Source of the DNA: an uncultured Candidatus Saccharibacteria bacterium
Lineage (GTDB): Bacteria > Patescibacteriota > Saccharimonadia > Saccharimonadales > Saccharimonadaceae
Length of the DNA: 38,045 nucleotides
Assembly (NCBI GenBank): GCA_934700415.1
Contig: CAKUXN010000001.1
Coordinates: forward strand, 1-38,045
Direction: 5' to 3'
Part shown: positions 15,137 through 22,008 of the stretch, in pieces
Position numbering within the stretch: position 1 is the stretch's first letter
Layout of the letters: each line of letters starts with the position of its first letter
Program-made: the position numbers and the translations under genes
The notes under the pieces: model-generated
Told to the model about the DNA's origin: nothing
Databases searched by the model: none
What the model saw: the letters and a program-made list of their open reading frames with translations, nothing else

Positions 15137-15991
15137 ATGAGTAAAATTGAAAAACAAATCGCAAGTTATCTTGAATGGTGCAAGAATGTGCGAAAGCTCA
15201 GTCCGGTCACCATGGAGCGCAGGAAATGCTTTTTCAGGTATTTCCTAAATGAAGTGCCAGCGCAAAGCCTGCAACAATTATCCAATCAAATGATTGAGGA
15301 CTTTGTAAGGAATGGCAATTGGACCGGAAGCACGACCAACGAGTATATTGTCGAAATCAAAACCATGCTTCGGTTCTTTAAGAAGCGCGGCGAGAAGTTT
15401 CGCCATATCAACCTTGAGCAAATAGTCAGGGTGAAAGAAACCCCGCGCCGAAAGGTGTTCTATACGAGGGAGCAAATCGACGGAGTGCTGGATGATTGCG
15501 ACGAATTGGAGTGGTTGCTGATCCGGCTGTGCTTCGACTGCGGGTTTAGGATCCACGAGCTGGCAGCACTCCGGCTCGAAAATATCGACGGCTGTAAAAT
15601 TGCTTTTATCGGGAAGGGTCACAAAATCCGTGAAACCTATATGAGCCACGAAGCACGGAAGCGGCTGGACGAGTGGATTGAGGACCAAGGCATCACGGAT
15701 TATCTATGGGTCAAATATTACAAAGGTGCGCCGGCAAAGGCTCGCACCAAGAAGTCATTGAGCGCAATTATGCGAGGTGCTTTTTATCGGAATGGCTACA
15801 CCGATTTTCATCCGCATGCGCTGCGCCATTCATTCGCGACCGAAATTTGCCGGAACGGTGCGCCGCTCGAAGTCGCGAAAGAAATGCTGGGTCACGCAAA
15901 TATTCAGACTACCATGCGATATGTGCATTCGTTAGAAGGTCACCTTGAGGAAATGTTTATCAAGTACCGGTACAATGTAGCGGTCCATTAA
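15137..15991 (+). CDS. int: Phage tyrosine integrase
   Basis: A 284-residue site-specific recombinase of the XerC/D-like phage integrase family, ATG 15137 with RBS AAAGGAG. An N-terminal core-binding SAM-like domain (about 5-85, with MERRKCFFRYFL) is followed by the catalytic domain: Arg in FDCGFRIHELAALRL, a lysine region FIGKGHKIRET, the HxxR box HPHALRHSFATE, the second His in LGHANIQTT and Tyr in MRYVH. All catalytic residues are present, so it is likely active. It marks the right end of the prophage. It resembles the broken integrase at 19093. Confidence 0.85.
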   Translation: MSKIEKQIASYLEWCKNVRKLSPVTMERRKCFFRYFLNEVPAQSLQQLSNQMIEDFVRNGNWTGSTTNEYIVEIKTMLRFFKKRGEKFRHINLEQIVRVKETPRRKVFYTREQIDGVLDDCDELEWLLIRLCFDCGFRIHELAALRLENIDGCKIAFIGKGHKIRETYMSHEARKRLDEWIEDQGITDYLWVKYYKGAPAKARTKKSLSAIMRGAFYRNGYTDFHPHALRHSFATEICRNGAPLEVAKEMLGHANIQTTMRYVHSLEGHLEEMFIKYRYNVAVH

Positions 15992-16000
15992 TATCGTACG

Positions 16001-16039
16001 AAAAATCAACACTATTATGTGCAATTTGTGTTGATTTTT
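16001..16039 (+). terminator. Integrase terminator
   Basis: AAAAATCAACAC (16001-16012) pairs with GTGTTGATTTTT (16028-16039) around a 15-base loop, with T-run in the right arm. Perfect 12 bp match, just after the integrase stop; it also reads as a terminator on the other strand. From here to 16150 only a weak TAAAAT (16054-16059) and a short ORF start at 16077 are visible; the phage-chromosome junction could lie here but no repeat was found. Confidence 0.7.
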
Positions 16040-16150
16040 TATTTCGTTTGTGGTAAAATGAAAGTAGGTTTGGATAATGGAAAATCCAAAGGAACTTATA
16101 AAATCGGGTGAAAATGACCTTGAGAATATAAGTTTTTCTTACTTTAGCAT

Positions 16151-16181
16151 AAAAAATGCCCCGAATATAATTATTCGGGGC
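16151..16181 (-). terminator. Terminator of the HD-domain gene
   Basis: GCCCCGAATA (16158-16167) pairs with TATTCGGGGC (16172-16181), perfect 10 bp, loop TAAT. On the minus strand it is followed by six T (16156-16151). It lies 16 bases beyond the stop of the reverse-strand HD gene. Confidence 0.75.
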
Positions 16182-16196
16182 GGGGTTAGGGAGTGG

Positions 16197-17045
16197 TTAG
16201 TGTGTGTAGTCAAATTCACGCCAATGATACCAATGACCATTGGTGAGTAGTGTACACATTACGATGATTGCGGTGAAGAATCCAGTATCGTCAAAACGAT
16301 TCAGTCCACGAATATGCAGATAATCGATCGTCCACATCTCACTGGCTTTACGATAGCCTCTGTGATCTGCAAAATCGCAGATACTCATCTCGGTCTTGTC
16401 GTGTTCAGATGCGTTTTTGTCGTAGTCATACATCATCGGGGGATGCTTGGTGAGATCGAGTGTCAGAGTGGCGATGATTGCGGCGGTCTTATCGGCTACG
16501 TAAATAAGCCGACCAGCAGGAGAACTTTGCTCATTCATTTCTTTGAACAGCTTAAGTACTCGCTGTTTGAACTCAGGTGTATCTGCAGGATAATACAAAG
16601 AATATTCTTGCAGGTATTCGTTTTCGAGCCTTGCCTTTTCGGCATCATCGCAGCTACCATTATCTGGCCAATCACCGATTCGGTTCTCGGGCAGATCGTG
16701 GATCCTGATCACTTCGTAGACTTCTCGAAGAGCATAGGACTCCTCGACTTTTTTCCTCAGTTTGCTACTAATGGAAATTGCTCCATCAACTAACGCCATC
16801 ACTAAATTCGTGTGTGCTGCAACTGATTCAAATACTATGCTGCCAGAGGCCAAACCATAACGGCTGTTATAACTGCGACTGACGAAGGAAGACCTTGCGA
16901 TTTCTTGAAGATGCTTGGACATCATGTAAATGGTATCGCTACTATTCTTTGCGAATGTTCCGCAGGCAGAGTTAAATTTACTTTCTTTTGCCATGATTCG
17001 TCTGAATTCCTGATACAAGTCAATCAAGGTTACGATTTCTTTCAT
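16197..17045 (-). CDS. HD-domain phosphohydrolase (YfbR-like group)
   Basis: A 282-residue protein with RBS GGAGGGTG eight bases before the ATG. Metal-binding HD residues are visible: His in FESVAAHTNLVMAL, the HD pair in VIRIHDLPENRIGDW, and a late Asp in IYVADKTAAII. Spacing fits 5'-deoxynucleotidase/HD_3-type enzymes that hydrolyse nucleoside monophosphates, though it is longer than YfbR (about 200), with extra N- and C-terminal regions. In a nucleotide-scavenging organism or after phage infection, a dNMP phosphatase could affect nucleotide pools. It has its own palindromic promoter (17097-17138) and its own terminator. Substrate is unproven. Confidence 0.6.
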   Translation of the reverse strand: MKEIVTLIDLYQEFRRIMAKESKFNSACGTFAKNSSDTIYMMSKHLQEIARSSFVSRSYNSRYGLASGSIVFESVAAHTNLVMALVDGAISISSKLRKKVEESYALREVYEVIRIHDLPENRIGDWPDNGSCDDAEKARLENEYLQEYSLYYPADTPEFKQRVLKLFKEMNEQSSPAGRLIYVADKTAAIIATLTLDLTKHPPMMYDYDKNASEHDKTEMSICDFADHRGYRKASEMWTIDYLHIRGLNRFDDTGFFTAIIVMCTLLTNGHWYHWREFDYTH

Positions 17046-17096
17046 AGATGTTCACCCTCCTAAAATATTAATGTGCGCCCCCTAGTACTTTACCTT

Positions 17097-17138
17097 ATTA
17101 TATCATATCTTGACAAAAAATGCAAGATATGATATAAC
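17097..17138. promoter_or_regulatory. Overlapping divergent promoters inside a 15 bp palindrome
   Basis: TTATATCATATCTTG (17098-17112) and CAAGATATGATATAA (17123-17137) are perfect inverted arms. Plus strand: TTGACA (17111-17116), 16 bp, TATAAC (17133-17138). Minus strand: TTGCAT (17124-17119), 16 bp, TATAAT (17102-17097), toward the HD gene. Either strand's polymerase would block the other, and the dyad is a likely repressor site. Confidence 0.6.
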
Positions 17139-17204
17139 AGAGGCATGTAGTGATTGGGGGAAATCATGAAAAAGGAATGGGCTAAACGCTTAACTATATT
17201 ATTA

Positions 17205-17324
17205 TTATTTTGCCAGAATCAGTTGAAGAAATGCCCAGGCTCCGATAGCACTAGCCAACAATATTAAAATTGCTGGTAATACGTGGTTAAAGAAGTGGTT
17301 ATTTTTGAGAAAATCGATGAATAT
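17205..17324 (-). CDS. Possible small membrane protein without ATG
   Basis: A 39-codon frame beginning at ATA 17324 (no ATG) ends at TAA 17207-17205 and encodes one clear membrane helix, LPAILILLASAIGAWAFLQL. TATAAA (17335-17330) lies five bases before the ATA, like a leaderless promoter. It may be a decayed or ATA-started small gene. The remaining stretch 17139-17379 holds only this, a weak 33-codon plus-strand ORF at 17166, and the promoter of the next gene (TATAAT 17351-17356). Confidence 0.25.
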   Translation of the reverse strand: MFIDFLKNNHFFNHVLPAILILLASAIGAWAFLQLILAK

Positions 17325-17379
17325 AGTTATTTATAAAAACAAAACTGTGTTATAATTGGTGTATAAAAAAGGAGGTAGA

Positions 17380-18330
17380 ATGTGTACTAGCGTGCGGTTT
17401 AGCGATAGTAACGGTAATGTTTTTATGGGTCGCAACCTTGATTGGTCGCGCGATTATGGCGAAAAGGTAGTGATAACGCCACGTGGATATAAATATGATT
17501 CGGCATTTCTTGGCGCAATGACACCACTTAATGGTGCGATTATTGGTATGGCTATTGTAGAAGAAAACAAACCACTTTATTTTGATTGCGCAAATGAGGC
17601 TGGACTTGTGATCGCTGGGCTAAACTTCCCAGGTTATGCGGCCTATGCTTCTGAGGCAATTGATGGCAAGGTAAATGTCGCAGCTTATGAATTCCCGCTT
17701 TATGTGGCAATGAATTTTAAAACAGTAGACGAGGCTGAGACTGCTCTTAAAAATGTCGCAATTGTTGCAAAGCCGATTAATGACAAATATCCAGTTTCAC
17801 AATTGCATTTTATGATCGGTGATGGTACGCGCTCGATCGTAGTGGAATACACTGTAAATGGTATGGAAATTTACCATAATGATGTTGACATTTTAACAAA
17901 TCAGCCTGGGTATGGTTGGCACAAAGAAAATTTGCGTAACTATTTGAATTTGGCTCCAGAAATGCCAGCAGAAGTAGATTGGGCAAAAGCAAAATTTACG
18001 GCATTTGGTTCAGGTTCATTGATGCGTGGTATACCAGGCGATTATTATTCGACTTCAAGATTTGTGAGAGCGGCATACCTTAACACGCATTACCCAACAA
18101 TGAACTCTGAGACTGACAATGTCATGCGTCTATTCCATACATTGAGTAGTTTAGCGATGATTGAAGGTGCGGCAAAAATGGGTGACGGCAAATCAGAAAT
18201 TACTATTTATACTGGTGGCTATTCTGCGGCAACGAAGACATACTATTATAATACATATAATTACTATGCTATTAAGAACGTCTCGATGGCTGACAAAAAT
18301 CTTGATTCTGGTGATTTGATGCAATTTTAA
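17380..18330 (+). CDS. Choloylglycine hydrolase family (bile salt hydrolase / penicillin V acylase type)
   Basis: A 316-residue N-terminal-nucleophile amidase. ATG 17380 is chosen because GGAGG lies just upstream and Met is followed by the catalytic Cys2, exposed when Met1 is removed. The family's active-site residues fall at nearly canonical positions: Cys2, Arg18 and Asp21 (MGRNLDW), Asn82 (LNFPGY), Asn174 (ILTNQPGYGW) and Arg227 (YYSTSRFVR). Length matches the family (about 315-340). It has no signal peptide, so it is cytoplasmic. Substrates may be conjugated bile acids, N-acyl homoserine lactones or other amides; the sequence alone does not decide. Useful for a host-associated epibiont. 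The muramidase gene follows with its own promoter. Confidence 0.8.
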   Translation: MCTSVRFSDSNGNVFMGRNLDWSRDYGEKVVITPRGYKYDSAFLGAMTPLNGAIIGMAIVEENKPLYFDCANEAGLVIAGLNFPGYAAYASEAIDGKVNVAAYEFPLYVAMNFKTVDEAETALKNVAIVAKPINDKYPVSQLHFMIGDGTRSIVVEYTVNGMEIYHNDVDILTNQPGYGWHKENLRNYLNLAPEMPAEVDWAKAKFTAFGSGSLMRGIPGDYYSTSRFVRAAYLNTHYPTMNSETDNVMRLFHTLSSLAMIEGAAKMGDGKSEITIYTGGYSAATKTYYYNTYNYYAIKNVSMADKNLDSGDLMQF

Positions 18331-18363
18331 ATTGGCGGTTTTGATTAAGATATTTAGCTATGT

Positions 18364-18369
18364 TATAAT
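18364..18369 (+). promoter_or_regulatory. -10 box of leaderless GH25 gene
   Basis: TATAAT with exactly six bases to the ATG at 18376 and no RBS, so the mRNA should start at or next to the A of ATG. Confidence 0.6.
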
Positions 18370-18375
18370 GTAGCT

Positions 18376-19119
18376 ATGGTAAAGCGCTTATTGTCCTCAC
18401 TTGTTATAGTAGTAGTCTTAATTGGTTTAGGCTTCTGGGGATATTCCGCGATAAAAAATCGTCAACTTAATATTAATAATTTCTTTGTTGGCGGCATGCC
18501 TTTAGGTGTGGACATCTCCTCTTACCAAGAAGACGTTGATTTTGAAATGCTCAAAGAGCAGGGTGTGGAATTTGCTTATATAAAAGCAACAGAAGGGAGT
18601 TCACATGTGGACTCTTCTTTTGCTGAAAAATGGCAAAAAGCAAAAGATGCTGATATATTGGCTGGGGCCTATCATTATTTTTCCTATGCTTCAAGTGGGG
18701 TAACTCAGGCGGAGAATTTTATTAAGATAATTGGTGACTTGGATGGACGATTGATCCCTGCTGTAGATATGGAGCTTACTGTCGAAGAAGTTTACAATCC
18801 GCCAAACAAAGAAGATGTAGTACGTGGGCTCAAAGCTTTTGTAGCTGTGGTTGAAGAAAAATATGGTGTGAAACCTCTAATTTATTCGCAAAAAGATTAC
18901 TGGGATAAATATCTTGCAGATGATTTTGCAGATTATCCGCGCTGGGCAAGAAATGTATTTTATCCAGTATGGATTGATGCTTCTGAAAATTGGCTAGTGT
19001 GGCAATATAACGATCGGGGCAAGTTAAAAGGCTACGGTGGCGAACCCTATATTGATTTGAATGCAGTAAACAACAAAAATGGGCTTGAAGCCCTAAAATA
19101 CGGAAATGGTGGAGTGTAG
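18376..19119 (+). CDS. Membrane-anchored GH25 muramidase
   Basis: A 247-residue protein. Residues 5-25 are one hydrophobic anchor; the rest is a GH25 lysozyme barrel: MPLGVDISSYQ with Asp46, AYIKATEGSSHVD, AGAYHYFSY, and the DxE pair Asp131/Glu133 in PAVDMELT, then WLVWQYND near the end. It cuts the MurNAc-GlcNAc bond and should act outside the membrane, on the cell's own wall or that of a host bacterium. The last codons (GGT GGA GTG TAG) lie inside the tRNA-derived repeat at 19107-19152, so integration of the neighbouring element may have replaced the original C-terminus. Confidence 0.85.
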   Translation: MVKRLLSSLVIVVVLIGLGFWGYSAIKNRQLNINNFFVGGMPLGVDISSYQEDVDFEMLKEQGVEFAYIKATEGSSHVDSSFAEKWQKAKDADILAGAYHYFSYASSGVTQAENFIKIIGDLDGRLIPAVDMELTVEEVYNPPNKEDVVRGLKAFVAVVEEKYGVKPLIYSQKDYWDKYLADDFADYPRWARNVFYPVWIDASENWLVWQYNDRGKLKGYGGEPYIDLNAVNNKNGLEALKYGNGGV

Positions 19120-19581
19120 GAGGCTTGAACTCCTCACCTCTTCCATGCCATGAAGATATTTTTGAGTAGTAGCAATATTGGAATGTCCCATCATCTCCTT
19201 GATCTCGAAAATCGTGGCTCCTTGGCGCTGAATATTGGTGCCAAAACTATGCCGAAGCGCATGCGGATAAAAGTCCTCATGGCCACATTTGATAAAAGGT
19301 TCTCGCATGATCCTTCGGATAGTATCGACACTAATATGATACCCCTATTCATTAAGCCATACGAACTCACGAATATTATTCTTTTTGATGTAATTCATCA
19401 AACGAGTATAAGTCTCCAATGTCAGATAAACCTCTTTAGCCTTTGTTCCTTTGCCGATAAAATTGATCTTGCGACTATTGATCTGGCTAATATGCAGATT
19501 GCGGATCTCGGTAATTCTCATGCCGGTTTCAAAAGCAATTTTGATGAGTAGCCACTGCATATGATGAGTCTCAGTGTGCAT
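19093..19581 (-). pseudogene. Tyrosine integrase remnant with in-frame TAG
   Basis: A catalytic domain only, 5'-truncated (nothing homologous before 19581) and broken by TAG 19347-19345 after FVWLNE; the frame resumes without shift for the rest. Visible residues are Arg in GMRITEIRNL, lysine region FIGKGTKAKEV, HALRHSF, MGHSN and Tyr in QKYLHG. The last residues (about EEVRSSSLLHST) are encoded by the tRNA-derived attachment repeat, a feature of integrases beside their att site. Homologous to the phage integrase at 15137. Not functional unless the TAG is read through. Confidence 0.8.
19107..19152. repeat. Attachment-site repeat, copy of tRNA-Ala 3' part
   Basis: 46 bp matching 20881-20926 with one mismatch (C to T). 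The partner copy is the 3' half of the intact tRNA-Ala gene. The two copies bound a 1.8 kb segment that includes a tyrosine integrase remnant whose end runs into this repeat. This is the classic footprint of tRNA-targeted integration. Confidence 0.8.
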
Positions 19582-19583
19582 GG

Positions 19584-19892
19584 GAGGCTAGATCTTCAGC
19601 TCGCGACGAGATGAATCGCGAATATGAAGCAATGCAGAGGTCGAGAGAACACCATGACGAGGTCCGGGATGAATATGGAAGAATTCGCGATCAGAACAAT
19701 TACGAAATCGAACATCTTCGTGCCGAAGCCGACTCCGAGCATCAGCAAATGATTGATCGTTTCGAGCAAGCGAGTATTTGCTATGAATTTGGTGACAAAT
19801 CCGAAGCTCCGTATTGGTCTTCTCAAGGGCACGATCACAAAGATCGTTGTGACCACGCAAGGGTAATCCTCCAACGCATAAGATTTAATTAA
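19584..19892 (+). pseudogene. Remnant of a coiled-coil accessory protein, copy 1
   Basis: An open frame with no good start at its left junction to the integrase remnant; an internal ATG lies at 19611. It encodes a charged coiled coil (EYEAMQRSREHHDEVRDEYG) then FEQASICYEFGDKSEAP and SSQGHDHKDR, ending early in ARVILQRIRFN. The same signature (FEQASNAYQYGDKSEAP, SQQGHEHKDRRD) occurs in a second broken copy at 29849. Both are followed by a GGTCGGC-type terminator, a TATAA- box and a small leaderless gene. Family not recognised. Confidence 0.5.
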
Positions 19893-19910
19893 AACCCCAA
19901 ACAATAGATT

Positions 19911-19938
19911 GAGGTCGGCTTTCCGCTGGCCTCTTTTT
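19911..19938 (+). terminator. Terminator between cassette genes, copy 1
   Basis: GAGGTC (19911-19916) pairs with GGCCTC (19928-19933, one G-T pair), then five T. The next promoter follows within five bases. A similar stem lies at 30276. Confidence 0.6.
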
Positions 19939-19942
19939 ATGG

Positions 19943-19948
19943 TATAAT
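19943..19948 (+). promoter_or_regulatory. -10 box, leaderless
   Basis: TATAAT with six bases to ATG 19955 and no RBS. Confidence 0.6.
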
Positions 19949-19954
19949 AAAAGT

Positions 19955-20251
19955 ATGATAAATTATAAATCCGAGAAAGAGTTGGCAAAAATTTTGGAAA
20001 GCTTTGATATTCCAGGATTATTTTACGAAGGTAAAGAAGATGCCGGACCAGATGAAGAGCTATACTTCTTTGAGGATAAAGATAAAAACAAATATGGACT
20101 TTGGTCTCGCGATTATATGTCCGAACTTAAATATGAAGCAAACGGCTTAAAGAAGCACTTTGATATAGAAGTTAAGGAGTGGATAAAGTCTATCGATAGC
20201 GAAGATACCGTCGAATATGCTGGAGATACATACGCATTATTTAAAATGTAG
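19955..20251 (+). CDS. Small acidic protein of the integrated element
   Basis: A 98-residue protein, acidic, with no signal or membrane segment. FYEGKEDAGPDEELYFFEDK leads to a segment KNKYGLWSRDYMSELKYE. The pattern 'aromatic strand, charged turn DK-(D)-(K/R)-K-Y' is shared with the gene at 30324 (YLFRDKNDRKYVLI), which occupies the same place after the second cassette copy. Such small acidic proteins next to decayed large genes could be antitoxin or immunity proteins. That is inference only. Confidence 0.55.
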   Translation: MINYKSEKELAKILESFDIPGLFYEGKEDAGPDEELYFFEDKDKNKYGLWSRDYMSELKYEANGLKKHFDIEVKEWIKSIDSEDTVEYAGDTYALFKM

Positions 20252-20271
20252 TAATATTATCTCGTTTATGC

Positions 20272-20319
20272 TATAATATAAACAGATTAACAACGTTCAG
20301 GTAAAACTGAACGTTTTTT
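20272..20319 (+). promoter_or_regulatory. Promoter with immediate hairpin/T-run leader (element F)
   Basis: TATAAT (20272-20277), then a perfect 9 bp stem, AACGTTCAG (20292-20300) with CTGAACGTT (20307-20315), and six T to 20319. This is the only such leader outside the prophage, consistent with the segment being of phage or element origin. It precedes a decayed small gene. Confidence 0.6.
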
Positions 20320-20348
20320 GATGTCCAAATTTAAACAGGAGAAGATAT

Positions 20349-20587
20349 AGATCGAGAATTCACGATTGCTGAATTCGAAGAACTCATAAACCTTCGGATT
20401 CATATGGTCTCACTCCAAAGTCAGGGAGTAGTTTATGAGAAAAACAATTCATTATCTTCGAGCCAACTGGTCGGATAGCTTGCGAGATCGCGGCAGATGG
20501 AATCTACGAAAAAGAAGATATTAGACAAGACAAACCAATTCTTCTTTCGAAATATGGATACTTCAGAGCAAAACTCTACAAGGACTA
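20349..20587 (+). pseudogene. Decayed small gene, lost start and frameshift
   Basis: After AGGAGAAG the expected ATG is ATA (20349). The frame then encodes REFTIAEFEELINLRIHMVS, stops at a TAG near 20481, and continues in a shifted frame as IACEIAADGIYEKEDI to TAA at 20587. One lost base and one start mutation would explain it. Product unknown; part of the element at tRNA-Ala. Confidence 0.45.
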
Positions 20588-20648
20588 ATCGATTCAACTG
20601 CAAAGAAAGGCAAAACTGTCTATTCTGGGCTCAAGAGAAAGGAAATAT

Positions 20649-20837
20649 ATGCCAGACGTAATCAGAGTCAAGGAAACGGAAGATCATAGAGTCTTTATTA
20701 AACTATATGGTAAAACATACGAGATTATCGTAGAGAAATATAGAGAGAAAAAGGCAAAAGATGGCGATAACGTTCTACTTTTATCCGTCACCTCAACAGA
20801 AACAAAAAATCGACCTATAGTTTGGTCGATTAAATAA
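20649..20837 (+). CDS. Small hypothetical protein of the integrated element
   Basis: A 62-residue basic protein, RBS GAAAGGAAA. It begins MPDVIRVKETEDHRVFIKLY and ends NRPIVWSIK; mostly beta, no known motif. It uses an RBS, unlike the leaderless host genes, in keeping with an imported element. Confidence 0.55.
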   Translation: MPDVIRVKETEDHRVFIKLYGKTYEIIVEKYREKKAKDGDNVLLLSVTSTETKNRPIVWSIK

Positions 20838-20867
20838 AAAACTCACCTGATACGATCAAGTGAGTTT
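20835..20867. terminator. Bidirectional terminator
   Basis: AAACTCAC (20839-20846) pairs with GTGAGTTT (20860-20867), extended by TGAT/ATCA inside. On the minus strand it ends in six T and would terminate the tRNA-Ala transcript; on the plus strand it follows the 62-residue gene. Confidence 0.65.
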
Positions 20868-20880
20868 AATAAAACGAATG

Positions 20881-20956
20881 TGGTGGAGTGTAGGAGGCTC
20901 GAACTCCTCACCTCTTCCATGCCATGGAAGCGCTCTACCAAATGAGCTAACACCCC
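20881..20956 (-). tRNA. tRNA-Ala (GGC)
   Basis: A full cloverleaf on the minus strand: acceptor GGGGTGT with ACACTCC, D-arm TTAGCTCATTTGGTAGAGC, anticodon arm CTTCC-ATGGCAT-GGAAG giving anticodon GGC, T-loop TTCGAGC, discriminator A and an encoded CCA (20883-20881). A -10 like TAAAAT lies at 20971-20966. Its 3' part is the attachment site of the element to the left. Confidence 0.9.
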
Positions 20957-20984
20957 GATGTTTTTATTTTAGCACATTTTATGT

Positions 20985-20990
20985 TAAAAT
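20985..20990 (+). promoter_or_regulatory. -10 box of leaderless trpS
   Basis: TAAAAT with six bases to ATG 20997; divergent from the tRNA-Ala promoter. Confidence 0.55.
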
Positions 20991-20996
20991 TAAAGT

Positions 20997-22007
20997 ATGA
21001 AAACGATTTTAACTGGCATTAGATCAAACTCAGTTTTAACTTTAGGTAATTATCTGGGGGTGCTTTTACCGATGGTAAGGCTCGCTAATGCTCATTCAAA
21101 GGATTATAATATTAATATTTTTGTGCCAGATCTACATTCGATTATTTCAGACGTGGACGGTGATTTAAAACAAAATATTGTGCGTACTATAAAATATTAT
21201 TTAGCTGCAGGGTTAGAGTTAAGTGAGAATATCCATTTTTATCGTCAATCGTATGTGCCCGCACATTCGGAATTATGTTGGATTTTAAACTGTGTCGCTA
21301 CGATGGGTGAGACTTCGCGAATGACTCAGTATAAAGAAAAATCTGAAGGTAGAGAAAGTTGCAATGTGGGAATTTTTGATTACCCGATATTGATGGCGGC
21401 AGATATATTATTGTATGGTGCGGAGTATGTGCCGATTGGGGAGGACCAATTCCAGCACATTGAACTTACACGTAATTTGGGCATGCGCTTTAATAATCGT
21501 TTTGGCGAAATTTTCACAATTCCGGTTAGCACGGCAGAGCAAGTGAAATTCATGGGTATGTCGGATGGAGTTAGAATTCGGGACTTACTAAATCCAGATA
21601 AGAAAATGAGTAAATCTACAGCGGCTGAAAATTCTAAAATTATGCTTGACGATGAACCAGAAAAGGCAGCAAAGAAAATTATGAGTGCCACTACGGATTC
21701 TTTTGGCAAAATTAAGTTCGACATGTGGGCACAGCCAGGAATTTCGAACTTACTACAAATTGAGGCTTTGGTTACTGACACGCCTCTTCAGACTGTAATT
21801 ACAACTTGGAGTGGGGAAACGCGCTATGGTGAGCTTAAGAAAAAGGTTGCTGCCTCGGTTTCGCAGATGCTAGAGGTATTTCAAGCGAATTTGGCCGAGA
21901 TTTCTGATGAACAAGTTTATGCATTGTTGTTGAATGGTGAAAAATATGCAAATGAGATTGCCAATAATAAGCTGCTTGAAGCTCAAAAAGCAATCGGTTT
22001 AAGATAA
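20997..22007 (+). CDS. trpS: Tryptophanyl-tRNA synthetase
   Basis: A 336-residue class I aminoacyl-tRNA synthetase that charges tRNA-Trp. The HIGH-equivalent is TLGNYLG (15-21) in the N-terminal nucleotide-binding fold; the conserved GEDQFQHIELTRN segment (148-160) and KMSKS (203-207) are intact. Length matches bacterial TrpS (about 330). It is leaderless and heads a tight run with the pseudouridine synthase (one base after the stop) and the delta'-like gene, probably one transcript. Confidence 0.95.
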   Translation: MKTILTGIRSNSVLTLGNYLGVLLPMVRLANAHSKDYNINIFVPDLHSIISDVDGDLKQNIVRTIKYYLAAGLELSENIHFYRQSYVPAHSELCWILNCVATMGETSRMTQYKEKSEGRESCNVGIFDYPILMAADILLYGAEYVPIGEDQFQHIELTRNLGMRFNNRFGEIFTIPVSTAEQVKFMGMSDGVRIRDLLNPDKKMSKSTAAENSKIMLDDEPEKAAKKIMSATTDSFGKIKFDMWAQPGISNLLQIEALVTDTPLQTVITTWSGETRYGELKKKVAASVSQMLEVFQANLAEISDEQVYALLLNGEKYANEIANNKLLEAQKAIGLR

Positions 22008-22008
22008 T

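Noticed and set aside
16077..16250. 57-codon plus-strand ORF after the integrase
   Set aside because: It crosses the terminator of the HD gene and overlaps that gene's end in antisense, with a weak RBS and no recognisable domain.
19107..19152. A second tRNA-Ala
   Set aside because: Only the 3' part is present; the sequence diverges after the anticodon region, so it is an attachment-site copy.
19150..19551. Plus-strand ORF of 133 codons
   Set aside because: It is antisense to the integrase remnant, whose catalytic motifs are clear on the other strand.
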